Shown here: in pieces, positions 36,541-48,507 of the stretch
Numbering within the stretch: position 1 is the first letter of the stretch
Layout of the letters: the number at the start of each line of letters is the position of its first letter
Source of the DNA: Stictocephala bisonia
Taxonomy: Eukaryota; Arthropoda; Insecta; Hemiptera; Membracidae
DNA: 64,000 bases
Direction of reading: 5' to 3'
Assembly: GCA_035578905.1 (NCBI GenBank)
Contig: JAQJVL010000004.1
Coordinates: 7,182,175-7,246,174 of the forward strand
Made by a program: the position numbers and the translations under genes
Notes under the pieces: generated by a model
Told to the model about the DNA's origin: nothing
Seen by the model: only the letters and a program-made list of their open reading frames with translations
Database searches by the model: none

Positions 36541-37341
36541 GTGGCTTCAATAGATCTTTATGGAGACTTAAACTCATATTCGTGGTGGTTTCAATAGATC
36601 TTTATAGAGAGACTTCCTTTCATCTTCGTTGCTGCTTCAATAGATCTTCATGGAGACTTCTACTCATTTTCGTGGTGGTTTCAATTGATATTTATAAAGA
36701 GACTTCGATTCATCGTCATTGCAGCTTCAATATATCTTCGTCTCATTTTCGTGGTGGTTTCAATAAATATTTATAGAGAGACTTCGATTCATCATCATTG
36801 CAGCTTCAATATATCTTCGTCTCATTTTCGTGGTGGTTTCAATAAATATTTATAGAGAGACTTCCTTTCATCTTCGTTGCTGCTTCAATAGATCTTCATG
36901 GAGACTTCTACTCATTTTCGTGGTGGTTTCAATTGATATTTATAAAGAGACTTCGATTCATCATCATTGCAGCTTCAATATATCTTCGTCTCATTTTCGT
37001 GGTGGTTTCAATAAATATTTATAGAGAGACTTCGATTCATCATCATTGCAGCTTCAATATATCTTCGTCTCATTTTCGTGGTGGTTTCAATAAATATTTA
37101 TAGAGAGACTTCGATTCATCTTCATTGCGCCTTCAATATATCTTCATGGAGACTTCTACTCATTTTCGTGGTGGTTTCAATAGATCTTTATAGAGAGACA
37201 TCCTTTCATCTTCGTTGCTGCTTCAATATATCTTCGACTCATTTTCGTGGGGGTTTCAATAGATTTTTACAGAGAGACTTCGTTTCATCTTCATTGCGCC
37301 TTCAATATATCTTCATGGAGACTTCGACTCATCTTTGTGGT
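36541..37341. repeat. 248-bp higher-order satellite of ~80-85 bp subunits
   Basis: Subunits share TTTCAATAGATCTTTATAGA, GAGACTTC and TTCATCTTCGTTGC. Every third subunit is most alike: near-identical 64-codon frames start at 36582, 36830 and 37078, spaced exactly 248 bp. Variant subunits carry ATAAATATTTATAGAG and CATCATTGCAGC. Peptides derived from it (such as GGFNKYL) are repeat artefacts. Confidence 0.93.
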
Positions 37342-38127
37342 GATTAGTTTTCACTGCCCATACTAGGCCCATTTACTGCACCAATTATTTACTGGTGCAC
37401 AATTTTCTTGTTTGTTGATGGAAACTTGATAAATTCATGGTCCTTCATACATCATTTATGATAGTTTTAAGATGTTGTATCTCAGTCAGCACCAAATGAC
37501 CACCAATGATTCATGTGACAAATAGTTACATGAATGACGGAATCCGAGGAATGTCGTAATTATTTTATCTACAATGTACAGCAGTGGACTTCATCTCGTA
37601 CTTGGTAAAATTGTGAAGGTTTAAAATGAAACATGTTCAATAATTCCTCGAATCAAGGTTTTAATAAATGTATTTTCGTATATTAAAATTGTGATTGTAC
37701 AATTATGAGTCGAATCAAGGTTTTAATAAATGTATTTTCGTCTATTAAAATTGTGATTGTACAATTATGAGTAGCCTAATGTGTGGATGCGGTAAAACTA
37801 AAAATGAATCTATTAACACTTACATTTTGTATGATTATTAAATATACGTATTTTGCATAAGAAACTTAATTTACCCTTAACAATCGTTCCACGAAGATCC
37901 ACATGTTGTCTTGTTAAGTACGTTTTTGTTATTAAACACCATAATGTAGTGTGTGAAGGTAAAGAAGATGATTTCTTATGGATGCAACATCGACTTTCAT
38001 ACAGCTAAATAATAGGCTTTGTATTGAAGAGTCGTATAACTACGCCAAATACTTTGGAATAACATTCTTTAAATGCTAAGTCAAAGTGATGGTTAGAGAG
38101 TTATTCATACCTATAATGAAAATGAGT
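37342..38127. other. AT-rich DNA with one 62-bp tandem duplication
   Basis: No gene recognised. See the duplication at 37648-37771. Confidence 0.5.
37648..37771. repeat. 62-bp tandem duplication
   Basis: TCGAATCAAGGTTTTAATAA at 37648 recurs at 37710, and the two 62-bp copies differ at about one base near the middle (CGTATATT / CGTCTATT). Confidence 0.93.
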
Positions 38128-38202
38128 ACATCACCAAACAGGGTTGTGATAGTGCCCATAAAGTAATTTTAAGACCACTATCACAACCCTGTTTGGTGAT
38201 GT
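38128..38202. repeat. Perfect 27-bp inverted repeat, 21-nt loop
   Basis: The left arm 38128-38154 (ACATCACCAAACAGGGTTGT, then GATAGTG) is the exact reverse complement of 38176-38202. It ends 5 bp before the foldback element at 38208. It may be the terminal part of a composite element. Confidence 0.93.
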
Positions 38203-38207
38203 TTTGT

Positions 38208-38725
38208 GAAATGAAAAATGGTTTATTTATCGAGGCAGTGTTATTGAGGTCCTCTCTTACACTTAACCTCAAACCTCATATATGTACAATGGTACCCACC
38301 CATAAACTGTCAGTGGTATTGTACGTGAATGGGTGGGCGGGTGAGTCAATACCAATGTACGTGTATGGGTGGGTGGGCATATTTTAATCACCAATCATGT
38401 GCCACGCCTTCATATAAGTCGTGTTGATATATATAATGAGAATTGTAATGTTTTTCTTGGTCTAATGTACAAAAACTAAAGTGCCAGTAGAATGTTTTAC
38501 AACAATTTCATTGTATTTCTTTTATGAGGATTATTGTTTGCTTGCCCTTTTGGTCTTGGTGTACGTGCATATTCCCTTTTCGCGTGTATTCTCATATAAT
38601 ATGAGGTTTGAGGTTAAGTGTAAAAGAGGACCTCCTAACTCCTGCCTCCTAGCTTTGTAGGCTCCTAGCTTGAGAGTAGGCTCCTAACTTTGCCTCGATA
38701 AATGAACCATTTTTTACTTCATTTC
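38208..38725. mobile_element. 518-bp foldback element
   Basis: The left arm 38208-38282 (GAAATGAAAAATGGTTTATT, then TATCGAGGCA, then TTACACTTAACCTCAAACCT) is inverted at 38599-38725. The right arm is longer because of a local expansion of GGCTCCTAACT/AGCTTTG repeats (38630-38695). The interior holds a relative of the 18.8-kb repeat (TGTATGGGTGGG, GAGTCAATACCA). No coding sequence. Confidence 0.8.
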
Positions 38726-39241
38726 ATTCCATAAAAAATCTTCTAAACTACGTACCTTTTTTCCTTTTTACTTTGCAAAATAATCAGTTCGTCATTTTAA
38801 CAATAACCATCTATAAAATTTAATGTTTAAAACTTAATCCGATTTTATTTATCTTTTCGATTATCTAAAGGTAGTTGAGTACTTTGTTGTTACGATAAAG
38901 TTCAAACTCCTGGAGGCGTTGATGAGGCGTGTTTCCAACGCAAGTGACAAGTTTGACAAGTATTATATGTCCATTTATAGTTTGAGAGAGGTTCCAACGA
39001 ATACTAAACCAATAGAAGATAGAGTAAAACTTATTTTTCAGTTCTTGTAGTGTTTATTAATTAATGAACTGTTTTTATTTTGAACACTTTATTACATTTA
39101 ACGGTTATCATATTTAAAATAATATTTAAAAAAATCACAAAATAATCAATCTTTGTCCGTTATTATAAAATGGGGTTTCAACATTTTTAAATATTATCTA
39201 TTCCGTCTTGTAATGCAGTAAAAGCGCTCTTCTTCACCCAG
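38726..39241. other. AT-rich DNA, no gene seen
   Basis: Nothing supportable. Confidence 0.5.
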
Positions 39242-40272
39242 TGTTATCTTGTGTTATTCTGTTAAAAGATATAATGTGACGTGCCTTGTTACAAGATATG
39301 ATGTGCCTTGTTACAAGATATGATGTACCGTAATACAAGATCGATGTACCGTGTTACAAGATTGACGTGCCTTGTTACAAGATATGATGTGCCGTGTTAC
39401 AAGATATGATGTGCCGTGTTACAAGATCGTTGTACCGTGTTACAAGATTGACGTGCCTTGTTACAAGATATGATGTACCGTAATACAAGATCGATGTACC
39501 GTGTTACAAGATTGACGTGCCCTGTTACAAGATAAGATGTGCCGTGTTACAAGATCGATGTACCGTGTTACAAGATTGATGTGCCTTGTTACAAAATATA
39601 ATGTGCCGTGTTACAAGATCGATGTACTGTGTTACAAGATTGACGTGCCTTGTTACAAGATATGATGTACCGTATTACAAGGTCGATGTCCGTGTTACAA
39701 GATTGACGTGCCTTGCTACAAAATATAATCTGCCGTGTTACAAGATCTATGTACTGTGTTACAAGATTGGCGTGCCTTGATGTACCGTATTACAAGATCG
39801 ATGTACCGTGTTACAAGATTGACGTGCCTTGCTACAAAATATAATGTGCCTTGTTACAAGATATGATGTACCGTATTACAAGATCGATGTACCGTGTTAC
39901 AAGATTGACGTGCCTTGCTACAAAATATAATGTGCCGTGTTACAAGATTGATGTACTGTGTTACAATATTGACGTGCCGTGTTACAAGATTGACGTGCCT
40001 TGCTACAAAATATAATATGCCGTGTTACAAGATCGATGTACTGTGTTACAAGATTGACGTGCCTTGTTACAAGATATGATGTACCGTATTACAAGGTCGA
40101 TGTCCGTGTTACAAGATTGACGTGCCTTGCTACAAAATATAATGTGCCGTGTTACAAGATCTATGTACTGTGTTACAAGATTGACGTGCCTTGTTACAAG
40201 ATAATATATGCCGTGTTACAAGATCGATGTACCGTGTTACAAGATTGACGTGCCTTGTTACAAGATATGATG
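39242..40272. repeat. ~21-bp minisatellite with higher-order structure
   Basis: Monomers of 20-22 bp carry the core TGTTACAAGAT preceded by variants GTGCCT, GTACCG and GTGCCG. They are arranged in recurring sets (GTGCCTTGTTACAAGATATG, then TACCGTATTACAAGATCGA, then TACCGTGTTACAAGATTGA). Large blocks recur: near-identical frames start at 39586 and 40000, 414 bp apart. Confidence 0.93.
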
Positions 40273-42097
40273 TTTCTTATTGATCTTATTGGTAACAGAC
40301 AGACATTTTACTAGGCAATCATAAAATACTGTATGTAGCAAAAATTTTTAAGTATCTTAACAAAACAAATTGCATTATCATGGCAATAGGTTCGGTAGAA
40401 ATCAGTTTTATTTACTTAAATTGTTTTTAATTGTATATTATCTTGATTACCACACCGATTAGAAATATGCTATTCTATAATTGTTATTAATTTTGATGAA
40501 AATATCTGTGGTCGTAAAATTCTAATAAGAATGAATTGTTATAAAATCTACTACGTTATCTCGAATTTCAAATGATATGTCTATTGTTATTTTGTATTCT
40601 GACAATTTGTCTACTAAAGTCATTATTCTGAAAACTTTTAAGTTATCTACATTCTCTGCACAATCGCCAGCAAACATGTACCTCCATACCGGTTGAAGGA
40701 TAACGAGTAGAGCAGAAAACTCAAAGTAAGTTGTGCAGATACACAACGAGGTCGGCAGACTTTACACAAGTAAGCCATCATTAGAAACTAAATAAATCGT
40801 TTCATCAAGAGTGTAAAGAATGAAAAAAATTTTTAATCCCATAAGAACAGTGTTATTTGAGAATCCATATTTTTCGTTATTTATTGACCAAAAGTTGTGT
40901 ATGAGGTGCCATTTTAAACGTTATCATATTGCGCATTGGATTTGCTTTTGATATTTTCAGTACATACGCCTTTGAAAAATAGGTGAAAATGCCGATTGCA
41001 CTACCTTAATGTAATGTGTCGTGTGTAGTGAAATCAATTTTTATATTATTTATGGGTGTACCTGGGTGGGTACTAAGTATCTTATGAACAGGGCTGTTGG
41101 GTGGAAGGCAGTAAGTATATAACATGACACATTATTACATAGGTGTTAAAGTTATTTAAAATAATAATTTATAAGTAGGTCTTATTGATTGATTGAAGTC
41201 GGTAGTCAAGCGGAAATTGCGACATCTCTAGGCGGAATTAAAGATTGCGCACGACATATTGTTGACCTTGAATACCGCTATGGTATGCCATGCACTATTG
41301 TGCTATAAGCCAGCATACAACGTGCTGGTCATCATTTGGTATTCTTACTGAAATATTATTTTGTAAGAATTTGTTGTCAAGAAGTGACGTGTTCCTCTGA
41401 CACACAGATATCTAGGTTGTAGTGTCGCTTCGCTTCAATTTCATTATGCGTCATCCGACGTTAGTTCTTGTCGCCTTGAAAGTAGTTTAGTGTCGAAGAG
41501 TCGTAATTTGTTGTTTTTCGTCATCTTGCGTCATCTCCTCCAGCAGTTATCCGAGTGTCAAAGTGAGTGTTTGCGGAATGGACAAATAATTTGCATAACT
41601 GTCTACTTGTTGCTGCAGTCGATAGTTACGAATATTAGTTTTTTTACATGTCGATTAACTATCTGATGAACTAAAAGCATTGAGACGTCCAGTCAATTAT
41701 TCGCATCAGCAATGCTGAAAGCAAAAGCGAGCCGCCATTCGATTAATCTCAACTCATCATTATACAACCCAGCCTTCGGACAATCCGCTAACCCTTACGT
41801 GAGCTGCTTCATCACACATATTACAATTTGAAAATGAGATAAGACGGCTTCGTTTTTCTCTTGGCCACTAAGATATTTGCTGTAAACTTATACAGTAGGC
41901 CTATATCGTTGGGTAGCAGCATTCTCCTTATAGAAAGAATTTATTAGAGCCTACTCTCTTAGTGTGAAGTTGCCTTCAGTAAACCCTTTAGGACTGTCGG
42001 TGGTCAATTTTGATTTCTTGAGGGTAAATTTTGTTGTTTCATACGTTTTTTTTTTTTTTTTTTTACTTGCTGGAGTGTTCTGTCTCTTTGTATAATA
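40273..42097. other. AT-rich DNA, includes a MITE fragment
   Basis: No gene recognised. The fragment at 40831-40990 is described separately. A T-rich tract (at least 16 T) lies near 42048-42064. Confidence 0.5.
40831..40990. mobile_element. Truncated MITE copy 3 (TTAA family)
   Basis: TTTTAATCCCATAAGAACAG onward matches the left third of the elements at 4301 and 14540, including GCGCATTGGATTTGCTTTTG and ACATACGCCT. Both termini are missing. Confidence 0.8.
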
Positions 42098-42580
42098 TTT
42101 TGTCATTTCGAAAGGCATATAGCACGTTTTAGGGTTTCTTGTTCGGTCACTCCATATCTACTTGAGAAGCATCTGGGATCACCAATAAATTCAATTACAC
42201 ACACAGGTTTGGGCCCTACAAATTGAGTATTCGCTCCCATCTTAGCTAGGAGGTCAGCCTCTTCGTTACGCTGTGTCCTGGAAACCGCCCTCAAGTTACA
42301 TTATTGATGGGGACCAAGACTCACAGAATACGGAAGCACTTCCTGGTGAATCTTGAGGTGAATTGGCAGGAGTCGAGTGCTTTTAGAACCGCTTGGCAGA
42401 TATGATTACTGAATTGTTTTGCAAGTCTTAGTTGGGCGCAGGCAAGGATAGCGAAGATCTCAGCATGGTAGATCGCACAGAGCCTTCCTAGACTGTCTGC
42501 TAGACGAGTCATAATAGAGGGACCGTAAATCCCATTCCCAGGCTCACTCCATGACAGAACCATCCGCCCGTACACCAGAC
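42098..42580 (-). pseudogene. LINE RNase H domain fragment, inactivated
   Basis: On the minus strand a DGS block (RADGSVME, about 42560) is followed by a stop. Next come LGRLCAIYHAEIFAILACAQ (AEIFAI at about 42460) and LKALDSCQFTSRFTRKC (about 42370), then a frame break. The last block is NEEADLLAKMGANTQFVGPK (about 42270-42210). This order (DGS, AE-x-x-AI, D-S, N-E-x-A-D-x-L-A) matches the RNase H domain at the end of some LINE ORF2 proteins (I/R1/jockey-group elements), where it degrades the RNA of RNA-DNA hybrids. Stops and frameshifts make it non-functional. No RT was seen immediately upstream. Confidence 0.83.
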
Positions 42581-44089
42581 AATTTTGTTATCCCCAAATG
42601 GTGGTGGAATTATTGTTATCCCCACAACTTTCAGTCCTCCCAATATTCAATATCGACCGGATATGGTCTGTAGAATGCATTTGCCACGTATATGACTACT
42701 GGTACATGTCCAGTGTTCTGCTGTGCAGTTGAGTTTCAGAAGCTCATGAGTGGCCACATTTAGATCTGTTGCTCTTGAGAGCTTATCTTTACTGTTCAGC
42801 TCATTTCCCTTTGATTCCCATCTCCATAATTCATATCTATTTCAACTTTTACGTCTGCTTCATAAAATGAAATATGAAAAAAGCAACACGTTTAGTACTA
42901 AAATTAAAACTGACGTTAGATTTTATCTGTATTTGTTAACAATTTATGACTATGTTTATAGTGTTGTTGAAAATGTTTAATGTTTAATTTTAAGTAAACC
43001 TTTTGTAGTGGAGTGGTATGAGCAAGAAATTAAAAAAAATGATAGTGTGCCAATATCAAAATCAAATCAAACGCTGGAAATAACTACTGTACTAAGAACA
43101 TTCAGAGCAAGATCTTCTTCAATCGAGATGTCCCAGACGAGGGCATGTTAAACTTATAATGTTGCTTGGCCATACCAGGTTTGAGTGTCCACTGAATTGT
43201 GCATAAAGGAAGACCTGGTCTCACTAATCAACCAAATAATTACATTTACTGATTGGAAGTTTCCGTCGAATAAAGTTAATAAAGGGGACGGTTTGGTGAG
43301 GACATAATAAACTTTGAAAGGGCTTGGAAAGGAAGTGGGGTAATTGGTTACTGTTGACTCGTTGATAATGATTCTCTCCATCTTTGTGAGGTACAATAGG
43401 TTGGGAACGATTAGACTGCGTCATCTTAACTTCTATCTAAGAAAAGATCATTTTTAACGTAACTAGGTAATATTCTGTGGGCTTCAATGGCCAACTTGCG
43501 AAATGTATCCGCACATTTAGTAACAGTTGTAATTTACCACTACCGTTAGTGAAAAGTATATTCCAGAATTGGCAGGACACAACATTTATAGGAATACGTA
43601 ACTTTCAAAGGAATTACTTTAAATAAAATTTTCTCTTACTAACATTTCTACTGAAAAAAGGATGTGCAAAAATACTGTCGTTGTAATTGAGGGATCTCTG
43701 TAAATCCAATTGAAGAAAACATTGAGTTCTGACTTGTTAATTTTGCAACGTTGTTAGATTTGAGTTTAAAATGAATAACACTATTTGTCTGAAAGGATAG
43801 TGTTATCCAGGATTTCCATCGTGACACGATGGACGCTGTGGGTATCACAAATCAATGTTGCGCTGTTGCCTGTTGCTATTGGGTGTTGCAGACACACCAA
43901 CTGTTGCTGGGCAGTGGGCATCGCACACCGGACCCGTTGTGGAACCTTCCAATAGTAAATAACGCCCATACTATTAATACAAGAAACCAGGTAAAAACCT
44001 GTAGGAATGTTCCGATTAAATAGAAAGTAGATAAATCGATTTGAACCTTTTGCAACTTTTTAAGGAGTATCTAACTCCAGAAATATACT
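42581..44089. other. Unique DNA, no gene seen
   Basis: Overlapping minus-strand frames of 66-80 codons at 43.15-43.42 kb and frames at 43.8-44.0 kb show no domain I recognise. The first 150 bp may be further LINE remnant. Confidence 0.45.
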
Positions 44090-44830
44090 AATTGTAAAAT
44101 CCGGAAATGGTTCAATTTCGTAGTAAATAATACGTAAATATAACAGAAAATAATTAGAATAAATCGAAAAATACATTAAATATTTGAATGAAAATTAATA
44201 CCTTGGGGCTGTTACGTACGTCGCTCATTATGATTTTAACAGCGAAAATATTGTATCACAAAATGTTCTAATGGGAAATTAAGCTTTTCCGCCATTACCA
44301 TGATTGTTACGAATAAAGGATAAAAAAATATGTATACTTTTTTTACGTTTTGTGTTTTTGAATCATATTTACGTACGTACTTATAAAAGTTGCTAATTAC
44401 TAATGGATTGCTGGAAAATCTGGAAAAATCCAGACAATAGATGTATAAAAATTATAATAGTAGAAATTTATAATCAAATTAATTAACAACTAGGGGTTTC
44501 ATAGGTCGTTTATTACGATTTCAACAACAAAATGATGATAATTAAAGTGGTTAGTGAAAAATCCCAGTTTTTCGTTACTGTATTTTAAAAAATTGTACGC
44601 AAAAGTTTGTAAATAAATATGTAAAAATCAAACTAATTTGCATATAAATTATATTGATGGATATAATAATTGCACATAAATTGCGGGTGTTGCGGAAACT
44701 TTCAAAAAATCAATCGGATGGGAAAATTCAAGAAAATCATAGTTGAATTTTTTGTTAAAAATAAGTGATTGAAAAAGGGTTTTTTGGGTCCTTGATCATA
44801 ATTTTAGCTACATAAAAATAAAAAACAAAG
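44090..44830. repeat. Old, diverged ~285-bp repeat, about three copies
   Basis: A pattern of GGAAAAT..CC then GGGG(T/C)T..(T/A)GGTCGTTTATTACGATTT then CAACAACAAAAT recurs with homologous points at about 44205/44493 (288 bp) and 44502/44785 (283 bp). It is heavily diverged, so recognition rests on ordered short matches only. Confidence 0.45.
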
Positions 44831-46420
44831 TCGTGAATGAAAAATCTTGGATTTCCAACATATTTCACTACTGCTACGAAAAAGCATTACAAAAAAACAT
44901 GTTAACATCAAAACATCCATAATATGCTTTTAGACCGCTATCAATTGTCAAAATTGAAAATATGGTATCAGATTTGTATCTACCGACTTTTAAATAGTAA
45001 ATTTTATACTTAAATTGTAAAATAAGTTTTTTTTTAAATTAGTAATTTCAAAAGGTTTTTATCTTGTATTGTAAAAAACAGTTTTTCATCAATAACTTTT
45101 TTGTTAAAGATATTTTGACGTGTAAAGTCTCATTAGAAAGATAAATTTATACTCAATAAATAAATTTAGTACCAATTTTCAACTAAATTTAAACTTTTTG
45201 ATATATTTGAGGTAAAATCATACCATTTTAGAAGAAAACCTGAGTCAATAAATTATAATAATCATATATCTGTATAGGCACATCGAATTATAAAATAAAC
45301 TAAATTTTTGGGTAAACCACCACTACAAATTCAGTCACTTGTAATAAACTTTCTTAAAAAAAGCAAAAAATGTTTAACTAATCAAAACAGAAAATTCGTT
45401 TTTTTAAAACACAAATTTTACCTATTTTGAAAATGCGGCCATGTTTTTAATATGAGTCCAAACGGCCAACAATTGTTGAGCATATGTATAGATTGTTGTT
45501 ATTACCTTTTACGATTAGATATTTTTTCGAAATCAAAGTCCAGTTGGCAACAATTTATTAGCCACAAAGTGGCTATCCACTTTGTATCCAACAGTTATTT
45601 AGCTATTTATAAAAAACATTTTGTGTTATAAGACACATATTCGTATTAGATTTTTTATAATTTTATCCTTCTCAAATTTCGACTCAGACATTGTTTTGTA
45701 TGAGTCACCAACTTCGAGACTTCACGTTGAAACAGCTCGTTATTTTCATTTATTGACAAAAGCGCCATCTTTAAAATGCTATACTTAGCCTTTGGCTAGT
45801 TGTGAAAAAATAAAAAGAAAAGGATCTGGAAAATAAATTTTAAGCTTTAAAATAAGTCTATATACATCTTTACATAATCGAAACACTTTTTTAGATAGTT
45901 AAAAAACGTTAAACATATGATATTTCGGGGTGAAAATTTCAAATTCAATGCTCTATAGCGAGCTAATCAGGGGTGCATTTTAATGACAAGCTGTAAATCA
46001 CATTTTGTTCGTAAAAATTGATTTATTACTTTTAAATATTTTGTCCCACCACCCGTACCCCTGGAGGTGGACAGTTCGTGGGCTGAGGTGAAGTTGGAAG
46101 CTGTCTACAGTGAGTGAGGTGAAGAGTCTTCCTAGCTGCTCTATGTTCCTGGCAAAGGAACCTTTAAGTGAGGCAAGGCAAGAACTACAAGGAAGAAACA
46201 AAATGCACTTTTAAGTGTACCCGCTACGGGTATATCGGATGCACATATACGCTATAATAGGAGGGTTTTGAGTTGTGATAGGATGTTAGGGAAAATTATT
46301 TATCTTGTAAAGTAGCTTGTCTTCAGCATTTAAAATGCAAAAAGAAGTAAATCAATAACTAGGACAACTTACACGATGATATTAAAACACTCTCCCTAAA
46401 ATAACTGTTGAAATCTTAGT
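44831..46420. other. AT-rich DNA, no gene seen
   Basis: No supportable feature. Confidence 0.5.
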
Positions 46421-47040
46421 AATATAGATGGAAGATAGTTCCAATGATATCTCTGGGCTCTGATTACGTAAGAGACAGGTAATAGCAAGTAATGTAGATG
46501 GAAGATATTTCCAATGATATCTCTGGGCTCTGATGCCGTAAGAGACAGGCAATAGCAAGTAATGTAGATGGAAGATATTTCCAATGATATCTCTGGGCTA
46601 TGATGCCGTAAGAGACAGGCATTAGCAAGTAATGTAGATGGAAGATATTTCCAATGATATCTCTGGGCTATGATGCCGTAAGAGACAGGCAATAGTAAGT
46701 AATGTAGATGGAAGATATTTCCAATGATATCTCTGGGCTATGATGCCGTAAGAGACAGGCATTAGCAAGTAATGTAGATGGAAGATATTTCCAATGATAT
46801 CTCTGGGCTATGATGCCGTAAGAGACAGGCATTAGCAAGTAATGTAGATGGAAGATATTTCCAATGATGTCTCTGGGCTCTGATGCCGTATGAGACAGGC
46901 AATAGCAAGTAATGTAGATTGAAGATATTTCCAATAATATCTCTGGGCTCTGATGCCGTAAGAGACAGGCAATAGCAAGTAATGTAGATTGAAGATATTT
47001 CCAATAATATCTCTGGGCTCTGATGCCGTAAGAGACAGGG
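46421..47040. repeat. 70-bp satellite, about 9 copies
   Basis: The unit has AGTAATGTAGATGGAAGATA, then TTTCCAATGATATCTCTGGG, then ATGCCGTAAGAGACAGGC. GAAGATATTT recurs at 46501, 46571 and 46641. Since 70 is 1 modulo 3 and the minus strand is stop-poor, overlapping frames of 98-129 codons appear on the minus strand. They are not genes. Confidence 0.96.
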
Positions 47041-48126
47041 AGTAACATCTGCCCCAAAGCAGAATGCTTTCGATCTTTCAGCGACGGTGTATATAAAAAA
47101 CATTAGTTGTGCTGTATATTTTCCAATTATAGAATGTGGCCTAAAGATGTTTTCCTAAATAAGAAGATAGAAAACACTGTTATAAATTAAAATATTTTAA
47201 AATTATTTTTTGAATATATTATTCTATTTTTGTTCCTTACGTTCAAACTCAATACACAAATAAGAAAGTTGAAATAAAGTAATTAATTAGACAGTTTTAA
47301 TTGTTTTATTTTTAATATTTGGTGAGCAAACAAATTGGGTGGAGATAAGCTTATATCCTTAGTTTCTTAAAGTTACAATTAAATTAAAAGGATCGTAATA
47401 ATTATTATTATTTATCAACTTAATACAAAGAAATTTTCTCTGGTAACAATAAATAGTAAAATGATAGTTATTTAGAAAGGTGTTTATGAAAAGAGAGGAA
47501 TGCAAGTAGCGTCTCTTTCTTGATAAGTCAAGGTCGTTGTGAATATAAAACTGAAAACAATATTTGACTCTATATAATTGAGTTATAGATTTTATTTTTA
47601 ATTTTTATTTATTCACTCAAGTATTAATCTTATTCTTTGTCGAAATGGAGTTATTTTGTTAGATAAATATCCTTCGTTCACAGTATTATGATTAAAGTAT
47701 TGGATAATATAAATATAAGTTTATATTTTATTTATTACAACCAATGCCAAAGTAAAGAACGTACAATTTGTAATTAAATTACTAAAATATTTAATTTCAC
47801 CATTTGTTCCGAGAATGAGCTGCGATATTTTAGTCACGTAAATAATCACCCAGAATTGTATAAACCTACTGTTTTTACCAAAATTATATAAATTGCAATT
47901 ATGAATTTTTAATATACAAGTAAAATATTAAATTAATGGATACAAACTATGTTTATTCATGTTTTATTCAAGTTTATTTGATTAAGAATATAAAACGATG
48001 ACCATTAATTCACAACGACAGATGCAAATGTCAAGTTTCGTATGCACTTATACTTTTTAGTTCTGACCGAAATCCAATAACCTGTCTGAGTGACTATCAG
48101 AAGCGAAGTGGAAGCAGGAGTGGACT
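47041..48126. other. Very AT-rich DNA, no gene seen
   Basis: No supportable feature. Confidence 0.5.
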
Positions 48127-48507
48127 GATGGGTAGTTCACGAACGATCGAGTGAATAGTGAACGAGTAAACAAGTTCGTTCATTATGATTTGAACTAGTT
48201 CAGTTAAAAGTAAATATCAGAGCTGGGAAGAACCACTGACAAAATCATTAAATTTAATTATTTATTTGTATTAATACTAGTTAAAAAACTGAAACTGTAA
48301 GAAGGTATGTTGAACAAATGTACAAGTATAAATAATAAAAGCTTGTCTATGAAAAAAAACTCATAACAAAACTATAAATCACTTCAACCGTCGCTTGTAC
48401 AAGTCGTTGTTCGTTGAATTTTGAACTAGTCCATTCACCTAGTTTATTACAGTGAACGATTCTATCGTGAACTAGTCTTGCAAATGAACCACCTTTCTTT
48501 ACCCATC
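48127..48507. mobile_element. Possible hAT-like MITE
   Basis: The left end GATGGGTAGTTCACGAACGA and the right end, reverse-complemented, GATGGGTAAAGAAAGGTGGT share the GATGGGTA start. Both subterminal regions are rich in GTTCACGA, GTTCATT and GAACTAGTTC words in opposite orientation. RGATGGG ends are common in hAT elements. No 8-bp duplication could be found, so the call is tentative. Confidence 0.4.

Noticed and set aside
46396..47103. Minus-strand frames of 98-129 codons at 46.4-47.1 kb
   Set aside because: By-products of a 70-bp satellite whose minus strand is stop-poor.
48127..48507. Confident hAT transposon
   Set aside because: The ends share only a short GATGGGTA start and no 8-bp duplication was found, so it is listed at low confidence only.
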